Shown: positions 7,564-16,862 of the stretch, piece by piece | Numbering within the stretch: position 1 is the first letter of the stretch | Layout: each line of letters starts with the position of its first letter | Origin: an uncultured Clostridia bacterium | Lineage (GTDB): Bacteria; Bacillota; Clostridia; TANB77; CAG-508 | DNA length: 33,211 nt | Reading direction: 5' to 3' | NCBI GenBank assembly: GCA_944392465.1 | Contig: CALXWR010000012.1 | Span: forward strand, 1-33,211 | Position numbers and translations under genes: made by a program | Notes under the pieces: generated by a model | The model's database searches: none | The model's input: the letters and a program-made list of their open reading frames with translations, nothing else | Told to the model about the DNA's origin: nothing

Positions 7564-8964
7564 TTATATCTTCTCAACTGTCATCCCTTCTTTTGTATCT
7601 TTTACAATATATCCTTTATTTTTTATTTTATCTCTTATCTCATCTGATAATGCCCAATTTTTTTCTTCTCTTGCTACTTTTCTTTTTTCTAGCAATTCTT
7701 TTATTTCATTAGGAATTTCTATATTTGATTGTCTTTTTATATAATTTTCTGAATTTACTAAATCTAGTCCTAGTACTTTGTCAAACTCTAACATTAAATC
7801 AGCCAATTCTTTAGATTTACAATCATTTCTAGCTACTTCCCAAACTATACTCATTGCCAATGGCATATTTAAATCATCATTAATTGCTCTTAGAAATTGT
7901 TCTTTATATTCATCTTTTATACTATCATCAATCTTTCTAGTTCCTACTTTATGCTTTATATAGCCCTCTCTTAATCTATTTAAAGCTTTTTGAGAAGACA
8001 TTGCTCCTTCAAATGTAAAATTTAATTTTGTTCTATAATGTGCTGTATAGCAAAATAGCTTAAATGCCAAAGGTTCTATTCCTTTTTCTTGCAACTGTGA
8101 TATTGTATACACATTTCCTAAACTTTTAGACATTTTTCCACCATTTACTTGCAAGAATTCTACATGCATCCATGTTTTTGCTGGTATTTTTCCAAAAGCC
8201 CCTTTGCTTTGTGCTATTTCATTTTCATGATGTGTTGGAATATGGTCTACTCCACCTGTATGTATATCAAATACTTCTCCTAAGTATTTTCTAGCCATTG
8301 CAGAACACTCTAAATGCCATCCCGGATATGATGGTCCCCATGGACTATCCCATTTCATAATATGATTTTTAGGGGCTTTTATCCATATAGCAAAATCGTA
8401 TGGATTTTTCTTTTCTGGATCTACATCTACTCTAGCTCCTGCTATTTGATCTTCTATATTTCTATTTGATAATACTGGATATTTATCAAGTTTAGATACA
8501 TCAAAATAAATTGCTGTACTTGTTTCATATGCATATCCATTTTTTATTATTTCTTTTACAAACTCAAGCATATCTGGAATATGTTCAGTCGCTTTAGCTA
8601 TAATTTCTGGTCTTTCTATATGAAGTTTATCCATATCAGCAAAAAATACTTTTGTATAAAATTCTGCAATTTCATATGGGCTTTTATGCTCTTTTTTTGC
8701 TGCTTTTACCATTTTATCTTCGCCTTCATCTGCATCTGATTCTAAATGACCAACATCAGTTATATTCATTACATGTTTTAATTTGTATCCATTATATTCT
8801 AAAATTCTTCTTAGATTATCAACAAATACATATGCTCTAAAATTTCCAATATGAGCATAGCTATATACTGTTGGCCCGCAAGAATATATCCTAACTTCGT
8901 TCCCTTTTATAGGAACGAAGTCTTCTTTTTTTCTTGTTAATGTATTATATAATTTTATTTGCAT
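7564..8964 (-). CDS. cysS: Cysteinyl-tRNA synthetase
   Basis: Charges tRNA-Cys with cysteine (class I synthetase, cytosolic). Numbered from the chosen start: zinc cysteines C29 (SCGPTVY) and C210 (GWHLEC) with the HHENE cluster at 235-239, the HIGN signature at 38-41, and KMSKS at 267-271. The frame is open up to 9006, but an AAAGGA ribosome site lies 12 nt before the ATG at 8964 and none precedes the earlier ATG. That start also gives the usual sequence MQIKLYNT and a normal length of 466 residues. It lies in the same transcriptional run as the PBP gene upstream (79-bp gap) and the DUF1189-like gene and ftsH downstream. Confidence 0.96.
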   Translation of the reverse strand: MQIKLYNTLTRKKEDFVPIKGNEVRIYSCGPTVYSYAHIGNFRAYVFVDNLRRILEYNGYKLKHVMNITDVGHLESDADEGEDKMVKAAKKEHKSPYEIAEFYTKVFFADMDKLHIERPEIIAKATEHIPDMLEFVKEIIKNGYAYETSTAIYFDVSKLDKYPVLSNRNIEDQIAGARVDVDPEKKNPYDFAIWIKAPKNHIMKWDSPWGPSYPGWHLECSAMARKYLGEVFDIHTGGVDHIPTHHENEIAQSKGAFGKIPAKTWMHVEFLQVNGGKMSKSLGNVYTISQLQEKGIEPLAFKLFCYTAHYRTKLNFTFEGAMSSQKALNRLREGYIKHKVGTRKIDDSIKDEYKEQFLRAINDDLNMPLAMSIVWEVARNDCKSKELADLMLEFDKVLGLDLVNSENYIKRQSNIEIPNEIKELLEKRKVAREEKNWALSDEIRDKIKNKGYIVKDTKEGMTVEKI

Positions 8965-9043
8965 ACTAAAATCTATTCCTTTCTCATTTTGCTTGAAAGC
9001 ATACACAGTAATGAAATCATTTCTTCCAAAGTAAATTCACCTA

Positions 9044-11737
9044 TTAGTTGCTTTCTATTATTCTTTCTCTAGTAGCCGGCTCTCCTGGATCTGTAGTTGG
9101 TTCTTCTGAACCAGTCCCTTCAACTGGTTCTTCTGGATCTGTAGTTGGTTCTTCTGGGATAGTATTTCCTTCTGGTTCTGTAACTTCTGTAACTCTATTT
9201 ACTGTAATAGTTATTTTATCTCCTTTTGTAAGTGTTGTACCTCCACTTACACTTTGTTTTAATACGACTCCATTTGCTTTACTTGAATCTGATCCATAAA
9301 TAACATTTATATCTAATCCACTTAACGCACTCTTAGCATTAGCTTCTGTCATACCTACTACATTTACCACTTCTATAGCCATTGTTTTCTCTGTGTGCTT
9401 TGTACATTTGCCTTTTATTTGACTATATTTTCCTCCTGCACTTGTACTCCAATTTGGATCAATTTCTTTTTCTGGTGTTGTTAAATATGTTACTTTCTTA
9501 GTTTTTGGACAAAATTCTGTTGCTAATTTTCCTGTTTCAGTACATACTTCTACCACTTTATGCCCATCACATTTGTCTGGAACTGTTCCTTCTGTAAATA
9601 CTGCTGTAGTTGTATGTGTGCAACTGTTTGTTGCTAATTTTCCAGAATCTGTGCATACTTTCTTTTTAACTATATTGTCTGGTTCTTCAAATCTTGCACC
9701 ATCTAAATCTTCATGCACATCATCCATTATAGCACTCCATATATCCATTGCTGGATTTCCTCCATTTATTGTTTCTGGAGTATCATACCCATACCAAGTA
9801 GCAGCTGCATAATATGGTGTAAATCCGCAAAGCCATCTATCTTTATAACTTGTTGTTGTACCAGTTTTAGCCGCTACATCCATTCCAGAAATTGCACATG
9901 ATGTCGCAGTTCCACTTGTAACTGGTGCTGTTAATATATCTGTTAATACATATGCATTTCCTTCAGACATTACCCTTTTTGTTTCTTGTTCTGACTCTAA
10001 TATAACATTTCCGTTGCTATCCTCTACTTTTGTATAGAATGTTGGTTCTATATATTCACCTTTATTTGCAATCATTGCATACCCTGCTGCCATTTGAAGT
10101 GGTGATGCTCCATGTGTTGAACCACCCAAAGCAAGTGTTAATCCTGAGTCTTGCTCGTTAAACTGTGTCATTCCTATTTCATTTAAAAACTCAACAGCAT
10201 TATCTGTTCCAACATTTGAAATAATCTTCATATTAACAACATTTGATGAAACAGCTATTGCTTGTTTAACAGTAATTAATCCCTGATATCCTGTTGAGTT
10301 ATTAAATGGCTCTCCACCAAATCTTGTTGGTGAATCATCATAAACCGTTGCTTCTGTTATAACTTTATTTTCTAATCCTGGTGCAACTGCTGCAAGAGGT
10401 TTCATTGAAGACCCTGGTTGTCTTTCTGATGTTGCTCTATTTAATTCATATGTTTTTGAATCTTCTCCAAGTCCACCAACACATCCTACGACTTGACCTG
10501 TTTTATAATCTATTATAACCATACCAGATTGTGAATGTGCACCTTTCTCAGCATCTGGATCTGTTGCATCATGAATGTATTCATCTTTTAAATATTCTTT
10601 TTCCATTATTTTTTGAATATCTTGATTTTCTGTTGTATATATTTTGTATCCATTGTTATATACTCTTGCTTCTGCTGCTTTTTCATCTAAGTCATATTTT
10701 TCCATCATATCTTTTACGACTTCATTAATTGCTTCTACCTCTAAGAAAGATAAATCTGATGAATTAGAAAAATTACCCTTTTTAAATTTTAATCCTTTAT
10801 CTACTTCTGCTATAGCTTTATCATATTGTTCTTGATTTATAAAAGTATTTCCATTTTCATCTTTAACTTCTAGCATTTTTCCTAAAACTAATTTAGTTTT
10901 ATTCTTAATTATTTCTGTTTTATCTTCTTCACCAAATGGATTATAATAGTTTGGAGAATCATTTATTCCTGCTAAAAACGCTGATTCTGCCAAGCTTAAT
11001 TCTTTTGCAGATTTATTAAAATAGTATCTAGCTCCACTTTCTACTCCATATACAGTATCGCCCATGAATATTTCATTCAAATACAACTCTAATATTTGGC
11101 TCTTAGATAGCATTTTTTCCACTTTATATGCACGTGACCATTCTCTAATTTTCCTTGCAATACTATCATCATCATCTTCCATTAAGTTTTTTACTAATTG
11201 TTGTGTTATTGTGCTACCACCAAATGATGATTTTCCGCCATGAGTTATATATGTAAATACTGCACCTGCAGTTCTATATAAATCTATTCCTTTATGTTTA
11301 TAAAATCTCTCATCTTCTATGGCTACATAAGCTTTTGGAATATACTCTCCCATTTCTGATAATGGAATTATTTTTCTGTTTTCATCTCCGCTTAGTTCAT
11401 GCATAGCTTTTCCGTTTGCATCATAAGTTGTTGAGTTTTGCATTTTTATTACTAAATCATCTTGTGTCATATCCCATTTATCACTAAAGAAAATTGCTGC
11501 GAATACTCCTATTCCTGCTAATACTAATAATATACATATTATTATAAATACTTTTATAAATATACGTAATTTAGGATGTTTTTTTTGTTTTTTGCTTCCT
11601 TTTTTCTTCGGAGTTACATTACTACTTGAGCCAGTATGTGTTTGTGTGTTTCTTTTTCCTGATTTTGCAATAGTTCTTTTTGCCCTTCTAGATGGATTAA
11701 TTTCATATCTTTTAGTTCTATCTTCATCCATATCCAT
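9044..11737 (-). CDS. Class A penicillin-binding protein (PBP1A type) with PASTA domain
   Basis: Bifunctional peptidoglycan synthase: glycosyltransferase and transpeptidase at the outer face of the membrane. A basic cytoplasmic N-terminus (1-57) is followed by one membrane anchor (58-84). The GT51 domain shows E141 in EDERFYKHKG and GGSTITQQLVKN. The transpeptidase motifs are SSMK (443-446), SSN (497-499) and KTG (624-626). Two cysteine-bearing repeats follow, CTDSGKLATNSC (695-706) and CTETGKLATEFC (732-743), then a PASTA domain at about 787-848. The tail is Pro/Glu/Thr-rich with a 16-residue repeat. Length 897. The ATG has AGGAGG 7 nt upstream. It is the first gene of a probable operon with cysS, the DUF1189-like gene and ftsH. 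The exact paralogue name (ponA, pbp1A) cannot be fixed here. Confidence 0.95.
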   Translation of the reverse strand: MDMDEDRTKRYEINPSRRAKRTIAKSGKRNTQTHTGSSSNVTPKKKGSKKQKKHPKLRIFIKVFIIICILLVLAGIGVFAAIFFSDKWDMTQDDLVIKMQNSTTYDANGKAMHELSGDENRKIIPLSEMGEYIPKAYVAIEDERFYKHKGIDLYRTAGAVFTYITHGGKSSFGGSTITQQLVKNLMEDDDDSIARKIREWSRAYKVEKMLSKSQILELYLNEIFMGDTVYGVESGARYYFNKSAKELSLAESAFLAGINDSPNYYNPFGEEDKTEIIKNKTKLVLGKMLEVKDENGNTFINQEQYDKAIAEVDKGLKFKKGNFSNSSDLSFLEVEAINEVVKDMMEKYDLDEKAAEARVYNNGYKIYTTENQDIQKIMEKEYLKDEYIHDATDPDAEKGAHSQSGMVIIDYKTGQVVGCVGGLGEDSKTYELNRATSERQPGSSMKPLAAVAPGLENKVITEATVYDDSPTRFGGEPFNNSTGYQGLITVKQAIAVSSNVVNMKIISNVGTDNAVEFLNEIGMTQFNEQDSGLTLALGGSTHGASPLQMAAGYAMIANKGEYIEPTFYTKVEDSNGNVILESEQETKRVMSEGNAYVLTDILTAPVTSGTATSCAISGMDVAAKTGTTTSYKDRWLCGFTPYYAAATWYGYDTPETINGGNPAMDIWSAIMDDVHEDLDGARFEEPDNIVKKKVCTDSGKLATNSCTHTTTAVFTEGTVPDKCDGHKVVEVCTETGKLATEFCPKTKKVTYLTTPEKEIDPNWSTSAGGKYSQIKGKCTKHTEKTMAIEVVNVVGMTEANAKSALSGLDINVIYGSDSSKANGVVLKQSVSGGTTLTKGDKITITVNRVTEVTEPEGNTIPEEPTTDPEEPVEGTGSEEPTTDPGEPATRERIIESN
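9087..9156 (-). repeat. 48-bp tandem repeat in the tail of the PBP gene
   Basis: A 22-base string (9087-9108) recurs exactly at 9135-9156, a 48-bp offset. It encodes the duplicated EEPTTDP segment of the extracellular tail. In-frame repeats of this kind can change copy number and so alter tail length. Confidence 0.75.
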
Positions 11738-11863
11738 ATATAAACCTCCTCTTTATTTTCTCTGTATATTATATTATTGTTCCATAGAAATTTACTCATT
11801 TATTATATAATATATTATATAAAAAGAAAAGCTTTTTCATAAATTTTTAATAAATCTTACACC

Positions 11864-11892
11864 AAAAGGACACATTGAAAATGTGCCCTTTT
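11864..11892 (-). terminator. Hairpin terminator after the HdeD-like gene
   Basis: Two 13-nt arms (AAAAGGACACATT and AATGTGCCCTTTT on the plus strand) with a 3-nt loop. The single mismatch becomes a G-U pair in minus-strand RNA, and TTTT lies at the 3' end of the stem. It separates the HdeD-like gene from the PBP operon. Confidence 0.7.
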
Positions 11893-11959
11893 TACGATAT
11901 TTTTATGTTTTTATATTTTTGTTTGTTTAATCTTTTATTTATATTTTGATGGCATTATT

Positions 11960-12502
11960 TTATAGCATATTTTTCATATTTTTCATGAATATAAAACTTT
12001 CTATTAAATCCATAATTGCATATACAAGAATTATTACTCCTAATGTAACTACTAAAGCTCCTGGATAAAATGTAACATATATTCCTCCAATAATCATTGC
12101 TACCGCTAATATTAGTATAAATGCCCATAATTTTTTATTTATTGTATCTTTTAATTTAAAAGCTACTGTGAATCTCATAAAACCACTATATATAATCCAT
12201 ATACCTATCATTATTCTTAATATACTCTCGATTGCACTACTATATACAATTGTAACCAACCCTAATATTATAGCCATAAATCCCCAAGCTATATCGTTTG
12301 TAAATAAAGTAGAATCATTTCCTTTTCCTACGAAATAGTTTATAAGTTTAATTACTCCTACTACTATAAAAAATATACCTATTATCGTTGAAATAAACTT
12401 CATTGTAGTTGCAGGATAGCCAATCATTATTAATCCTATTAATGCAAAAACAATTGATGTTAGTATAGATGTTAGACCAACTTTTTTTATGAATTTATCC
12501 AT
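11960..12502 (-). CDS. HdeD/DUF308-family membrane protein
   Basis: A 180-residue protein that is almost entirely hydrophobic, with about six membrane segments arranged as repeated helix pairs with small loops, such as GLIMIGYPATTMKFI and GGIYVTFYPGALVVTLGVI. The paired Gly/Tyr-Pro turn pattern is characteristic of the HdeD (DUF308) family. Enterobacterial HdeD is linked to acid resistance; in Firmicutes the role is unknown. The ATG has AGGAGG 8 nt upstream. The hairpin at 12532-12560, after clpX, leaves only about 30 bp before the start, which is too little for a separate promoter, so expression probably depends on read-through from clpX. Confidence 0.85.
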   Translation of the reverse strand: MDKFIKKVGLTSILTSIVFALIGLIMIGYPATTMKFISTIIGIFFIVVGVIKLINYFVGKGNDSTLFTNDIAWGFMAIILGLVTIVYSSAIESILRIMIGIWIIYSGFMRFTVAFKLKDTINKKLWAFILILAVAMIIGGIYVTFYPGALVVTLGVIILVYAIMDLIESFIFMKNMKNML

Positions 12503-12531
12503 GTTTATTACCTCCTAGATTTAATTTCTAA

Positions 12532-12560
12532 ATGCCAATGGGTCTCTGTCCCATTGGCAT
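12532..12560 (-). terminator. Strong hairpin after clpX
   Basis: Arms of 11 bases (ATGCCAATGGG and CCCATTGGCAT) around a 7-nt loop. On the minus strand the stem is followed by TTAGAAATT, a weak U-tract. Probably a partial terminator or a 3'-end stabiliser, since the HdeD-like gene follows at once. Confidence 0.7.
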
Positions 12561-12567
12561 AGCATAT

Positions 12568-13893
12568 TTATGCAGTTGTTACATTCTTTTTAGCATTAAT
12601 TTTCTTGTTTTCTTTGCCTGTTTTTTTAGGAACTTCTCTACTATTATTTATAATTATTTTCGGTGGCTCTTTACTTAAAACAGTTTCCTTTGTAATTATG
12701 CATTTTTCTATTTTTGGATTTGAAGGTATTTCGAACATTATATCTCTCATTATTTCTTCTATAATAGAACGAAGTCCTCTAGCACCTGTTTTTCTTTCAA
12801 TCGCTTTATCAACAATTAATCCTAATGCTTCGTTTTCAAACTCTAATTCTACATTGTCTATTTCAAATAATTTTTTATATTGTTTTACTAATGCATTTTT
12901 TGGTTTTGTAACAATATCAATTAATGCATTTCTATCTAATTCTTCTAAAGTCGCAATTATTGGCAAACGGCCAACGAATTCTGGAATTAAACCAAATTTC
13001 AATAAATCTTGTGGCAATAACTCTTTAAATACCTTATATTTGTCAATATCTTTGTTACTTTCAATAACAGCTCCAAATCCCATTGACTTTTTCCCAATTC
13101 TATCTTTTACGATTTTCTCTAATCCTTCAAATGCCCCACCACATATAAATAGTATGTTTGAAGTATCAATTTGTATAAATTCTTGATGTGGATGTTTTCT
13201 TCCTCCTTGTGGTGGTACTGATGCAACAGTTCCTTCTATAATTTTTAATAGTGCTTGTTGTACTCCTTCTCCACTTACGTCTCTTGTTATAGAAGGATTT
13301 TCTGATTTTCTTGAAATTTTATCTATTTCGTCTATATATATTATTCCCTTTTCTGCCTTTTCTACATCATAATCTGCTGCTTGAATTAATTTTAACAATA
13401 TGTTTTCAACATCTTCTCCAACATATCCAGCTTCTGTAAGAGTTGTAGCATCTGCTATTGCAAATGGTACTTGAAGTATTTTGGCAAGAGTTTGTGCAAG
13501 AAGTGTTTTTCCACAACCTGTAGGTCCTAGTAGCAATACATTACTTTTTTGTAATTCTACTTCGTCATCATCCTTGCCTTTTTCTTTGTTATTATTTATA
13601 CGTTTATAATGGTTATAAACAGCAACTGATAAAGTTTTTTTAGCCTCTTCCTGTCCTATAACATACGTATCCAAAATTTCTTTTATTTGTGCAGGATTTG
13701 GTAATTCTTCGTCTTCTGCTAAAGTATATGTCATTTCTGTATCTTCATACAAGTCATCTTCCACAATGTTTGCACATACCCTTACACATTCATTGCATAT
13801 ATATACCCCTGGTCCTGCAATTATTCTATCTACTTCATCTTGTGATTTTCCACAAAAAGAACATCTTACATTTTTTTGTTTATTATTTGACAT
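12568..13893 (-). CDS. clpX: ATP-dependent Clp protease ATP-binding subunit ClpX
   Basis: AAA+ unfoldase that feeds proteins to ClpP. The N-terminal zinc finger has C11, C14, C33 and C36. Walker A GPTGCGKT spans 123-130; Walker B IIYIDEID ends with D188-E189. The pore loop GYVGE lies at 156-160, RKH at 232-234, and sensor 2 GARGLR near 380-385. The ClpP-docking loop reads MGF (271-273), where IGF is most common. Length 441 with a Lys/Asn-rich tail. The ATG follows GAAAGGAATT. It stands 91 bp after clpP in the conserved order tig-clpP-clpX, and no terminator is seen between clpP and clpX, so they are likely co-transcribed. Confidence 0.97.
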   Translation of the reverse strand: MSNNKQKNVRCSFCGKSQDEVDRIIAGPGVYICNECVRVCANIVEDDLYEDTEMTYTLAEDEELPNPAQIKEILDTYVIGQEEAKKTLSVAVYNHYKRINNNKEKGKDDDEVELQKSNVLLLGPTGCGKTLLAQTLAKILQVPFAIADATTLTEAGYVGEDVENILLKLIQAADYDVEKAEKGIIYIDEIDKISRKSENPSITRDVSGEGVQQALLKIIEGTVASVPPQGGRKHPHQEFIQIDTSNILFICGGAFEGLEKIVKDRIGKKSMGFGAVIESNKDIDKYKVFKELLPQDLLKFGLIPEFVGRLPIIATLEELDRNALIDIVTKPKNALVKQYKKLFEIDNVELEFENEALGLIVDKAIERKTGARGLRSIIEEIMRDIMFEIPSNPKIEKCIITKETVLSKEPPKIIINNSREVPKKTGKENKKINAKKNVTTA

Positions 13894-13984
13894 AATTAAT
13901 TCCTTTCTCTTTTTTATTTTTTATCCTATTGTTATTTTCGATTTTTCTTTACTTCTTAGGCAAGATACCATGTTTCATTCGTTT

Positions 13985-14587
13985 TTATTTTCTTTTATCC
14001 ATAATACCATCAATAAGACCATACTCTAAAGCTTCTTGTGCTGTCATCCAATGGTCTCTTTCTGTATCTCTTTCAATTGTTTCTATGCTTTGACCAGTTT
14101 TATCACTTAATAACTTGTTTAATTTTTCTCTTGTTTTAATCATATGATCTGCATGTATTTTTATTTCTGTTGTTTGTCCTGCAATTCCGCTTCCACCTAT
14201 TAGTGGTTGATGAATTAGTATTTCTGCATTAGGTGTTGCAAATCTTTTTCCCTTTTCACCATTTGCAAGAAGTACAGCTCCAAAGCTTGCTGCTAATCCT
14301 ACACATATTGTAGAAACTGGACATTTAATATAATTCATTGTGTCTACAATTCCCATTCCGTCTGTTATTGAACCTCCTGGGCTATTGATGTATAAACTTA
14401 TTTCTCTGTCTGGATCTTCTGATTCTAGGAATAGTAATTGTGCTATAACTAAACTTGCTGTTGTAGCATTTACATCTTCTCCTAAAAATATAATTCTATC
14501 TTTTAATAATCTTGAGAAAATATCGTATGATCTTTCTCCTTTTGCTGTTTGTTCTATAACATATGGAACTAAACTGTTTTTTTCCAT
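13985..14587 (-). CDS. clpP: ATP-dependent Clp protease proteolytic subunit ClpP
   Basis: Serine peptidase that forms the tetradecameric chamber working with ClpX. The catalytic triad is S101 (GLAASFGA), H126 (IHQPL) and D178 (ERDTERD), by alignment to B. subtilis ClpP S98, H123 and D172. The residue after the nucleophile is Phe where Met is usual. The N-terminal [22 protein letters not shown] is the standard axial-loop and processing region. Length 200. AAGGAGG lies 8 nt before the ATG. It is flanked by tig upstream (147 bp) and clpX downstream. Confidence 0.97.
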   Translation of the reverse strand: MEKNSLVPYVIEQTAKGERSYDIFSRLLKDRIIFLGEDVNATTASLVIAQLLFLESEDPDREISLYINSPGGSITDGMGIVDTMNYIKCPVSTICVGLAASFGAVLLANGEKGKRFATPNAEILIHQPLIGGSGIAGQTTEIKIHADHMIKTREKLNKLLSDKTGQSIETIERDTERDHWMTAQEALEYGLIDGIMDKRK

Positions 14588-14734
14588 AAAAAATTCCTCC
14601 TTATTTATTTTATATTTTTAATTTTCTTATGTGAATAATATTTATTATTTAAAGCATAAAAAGCTAGTGGTAAAAAACATTTATTTTTTAATAAATCTCA
14701 TTTCCCCCTAACTTTTCTTTATTTATACTATTTA

Positions 14735-16018
14735 TTATTTTTTCTTTGCATTTTTTACTATAAAGTCAATTGCTTTTTCTGATTTTAAGTTTTCAGATAT
14801 GTATTCTCTTAATTGTTCATTTTCAAGAAGTTCTTCTTCTTTTCTACCATATTGTTTAGCCATTTCTTTTACTTTTTCTGCAATTTCTTCATCTACTGCT
14901 TCTATTTTCTCTGCTTTAACAATTGCTTCTAATACTAATCTTGATTTAATTTGTCTTTCTGCTTGCTCTTTAAATTCACTTTTCATATCATCTTCTGTTT
15001 TTCCTAACATTTGCATATATTGATTTAGGTTTAACCCTTGATATGATAATCTTGTTTGCATATCTTGCATCATGTTGTCTATTTCAAGTTCTACCATTCC
15101 GTTTGGTATATCTAATTTAGCATTTTCGCAAACTGTTTTTATAGCTTCTTCTTCTGTCTCATATTTTGCTTTTCTTTCATTATCTGTATCTAATCTTTCT
15201 TTTATACTGTTTTTTAATTCATCTAATGTATCAAATTCACTAACATCTTTAGCAAATTCATCATCTATTTTTGGTAGTTCTTTTTTCTTTATTTCATGTA
15301 AAGTTACTTTAAATACAGCATCTTTTCCAGCTAAGTCTTTTGAGAAGTATTCATCTGGGAATTTTACTTTTACATCTTTTACTTCATCAACTTTCATTCC
15401 GATTATTTGGTCTTCAAATCCTGGTATAAAAGTATTGCTTCCTATTTCTAGTTCATGATTTTCAGCTGTTCCACCTTCGAATTTTACTCCATCTACAGAA
15501 CCTTCGAAATCTATTACTGTTATATCACCTTTTTCAACTGGTCTATCTTCAATAGTAACAAGTCTTGCATTTCTTTCTGCCATATGTCCTAATTCATGTT
15601 CTATATCTTTATCAGTTGCTTTATATTCTATTTTCTTTATCTCTATACCTTTATATTTTCCTAGCTCAACTTCTGGTTTTGTTTCAACTGTTGCTGTAAA
15701 TATTAATTCTTTACCTTTTTCCATTTGAACAATATCGATATTTGGTCTACTAACTGCTTCAATTTTCTTTTCTTTAATTGTTTCATCATATATTTCAGGT
15801 ACTAGTTCATTAAAAGCATCTTCATAAAAAATAGCTGAACCATATTGTCTTTCAACTAATTGCATAGGTGCTTTTCCTTTTCTAAATCCTGGTATATTAA
15901 AATATTTTGCTGTTTTTGTATATACCTTTTTCATTGCTTCTTCAAATTTTTCAGCTTCGATATTAAATGTAATTTTTACTTCGTTTTTATTGTCTGTATT
16001 TTCTACTTTTACGTTCAT
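14735..16018 (-). CDS. tig: Trigger factor
   Basis: Ribosome-bound chaperone with peptidyl-prolyl isomerase activity that meets nascent chains at the exit tunnel. The ribosome-docking signature GFRKGKAP is at residues 44-51. A PPIase (FKBP-like) domain lies at about 150-235, followed by the long helical C-terminal arms. An ATG at 16027 is in frame, but the ribosome site GAAAGGA overlaps it; the ATG at 16018 lies 8 nt beyond that site and gives the normal start MNVKVE, so it was chosen (427 residues). Own promoter at 16061-16088. First gene of tig-clpP-clpX. Confidence 0.95.
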   Translation of the reverse strand: MNVKVENTDNKNEVKITFNIEAEKFEEAMKKVYTKTAKYFNIPGFRKGKAPMQLVERQYGSAIFYEDAFNELVPEIYDETIKEKKIEAVSRPNIDIVQMEKGKELIFTATVETKPEVELGKYKGIEIKKIEYKATDKDIEHELGHMAERNARLVTIEDRPVEKGDITVIDFEGSVDGVKFEGGTAENHELEIGSNTFIPGFEDQIIGMKVDEVKDVKVKFPDEYFSKDLAGKDAVFKVTLHEIKKKELPKIDDEFAKDVSEFDTLDELKNSIKERLDTDNERKAKYETEEEAIKTVCENAKLDIPNGMVELEIDNMMQDMQTRLSYQGLNLNQYMQMLGKTEDDMKSEFKEQAERQIKSRLVLEAIVKAEKIEAVDEEIAEKVKEMAKQYGRKEEELLENEQLREYISENLKSEKAIDFIVKNAKKK

Positions 16019-16060
16019 ATTATTCATCCTTTCATGATATATATTCTAATAAGCTTTATT

Positions 16061-16088
16061 ATTATATCATACTTTTTTCATTTTGCAA
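16061..16088 (-). promoter_or_regulatory. Promoter of tig
   Basis: On the minus strand: TTGCAA (16083-16088), 16-bp spacer, TATAAT (16061-16066). It lies just after the metallophosphoesterase stop and upstream of tig. No CtsR-type heptad repeat was seen nearby. Confidence 0.6.
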
Positions 16089-16106
16089 TAGTTTACATAT
16101 TATTTC

Positions 16107-16811
16107 TTAATTTATTTTGCACAAATCAAAATTTAAGTAATCTGCACTTATAAGTTTATATGTTACTTCTCCTATTTTTCCTTCTACTGCATCTTTATGT
16201 GCCTTTCCATGAAGATGACCATAATAACATTTTTTTATTCCGTATTTATTTAAAATTTCTACAAATTCGCTTTTTTCAGGTGTACTTATATATTCTTTAC
16301 TAATTGGTGGATAATGCATAAAGGCTATTATTTCTTTATTTCCATATTTATTAATTCCATCTTGAATAGATAATTCCAGTCTCGCACATTCTCTTTTTAT
16401 CATTTTCGAATCACAGTCCCTATCTAACATATTCCAACCTCTGGTTCCTACAATTATTTTATCTTCTACTAAATAACTATTATTATATAAAATTTGTATA
16501 TTATCTATATTATTATCTTTTAAATAATTATTTATTTTTTTCAATGTAGTCCACCAATAATCGTGATTTCCTTTTAATAAGATTTTATTTCCTGGCAATA
16601 AATTTAAATATTCAAAGTCTAGTTTTGTTTCTTCTAAGTACATTGCCCATGAAAAATCACCCGGAATAATAATATAATCTCCTTCTTTAACCTTTTGTAT
16701 CCAATTATTTTTTATTTTATCTGCATGGTCTTTCCAATTCTCGCCAAATATATCCATTGGTTTATCAGCCGAAAATGAAAGATGCAAATCTGCTATTGCA
16801 TATATTGACAT
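16107..16811 (-). CDS. Calcineurin-like metallophosphoesterase
   Basis: A 234-residue cytosolic dimetal phosphoesterase. Motifs in order: D8-x-H10 (ADLH), GDFSW (G51-D52), GNHD (81-84), H165 (FMHYPP) and GHLHGKAH (H198, H200). All five metal-binding blocks of the family are present, so it should be active. The GDFSWAM and GHLHG variants resemble clostridial proteins annotated as metallophosphatase or phosphohydrolase; the substrate is unknown. It lies 51 bp downstream of tsaD and probably belongs to the lysS-M50-tsaD run. Confidence 0.9.
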   Translation of the reverse strand: MSIYAIADLHLSFSADKPMDIFGENWKDHADKIKNNWIQKVKEGDYIIIPGDFSWAMYLEETKLDFEYLNLLPGNKILLKGNHDYWWTTLKKINNYLKDNNIDNIQILYNNSYLVEDKIIVGTRGWNMLDRDCDSKMIKRECARLELSIQDGINKYGNKEIIAFMHYPPISKEYISTPEKSEFVEILNKYGIKKCYYGHLHGKAHKDAVEGKIGEVTYKLISADYLNFDLCKIN

Positions 16812-16862
16812 TTCTCTTCCTCCAAATCAAATCTATGTATTTATGTCAAAATTTATATTTTA

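Noticed and set aside
8965..9006. Upstream in-frame start for cysS
   Set aside because: No ribosome site precedes it, and the extra 14 residues are not part of the normal CysRS N-terminus.
14588..14734. Terminator or promoter between tig and clpP
   Set aside because: Only a weak 7-bp AT stem and a poor TTTACC-17-TAAATA pair are visible, neither strong enough to list.
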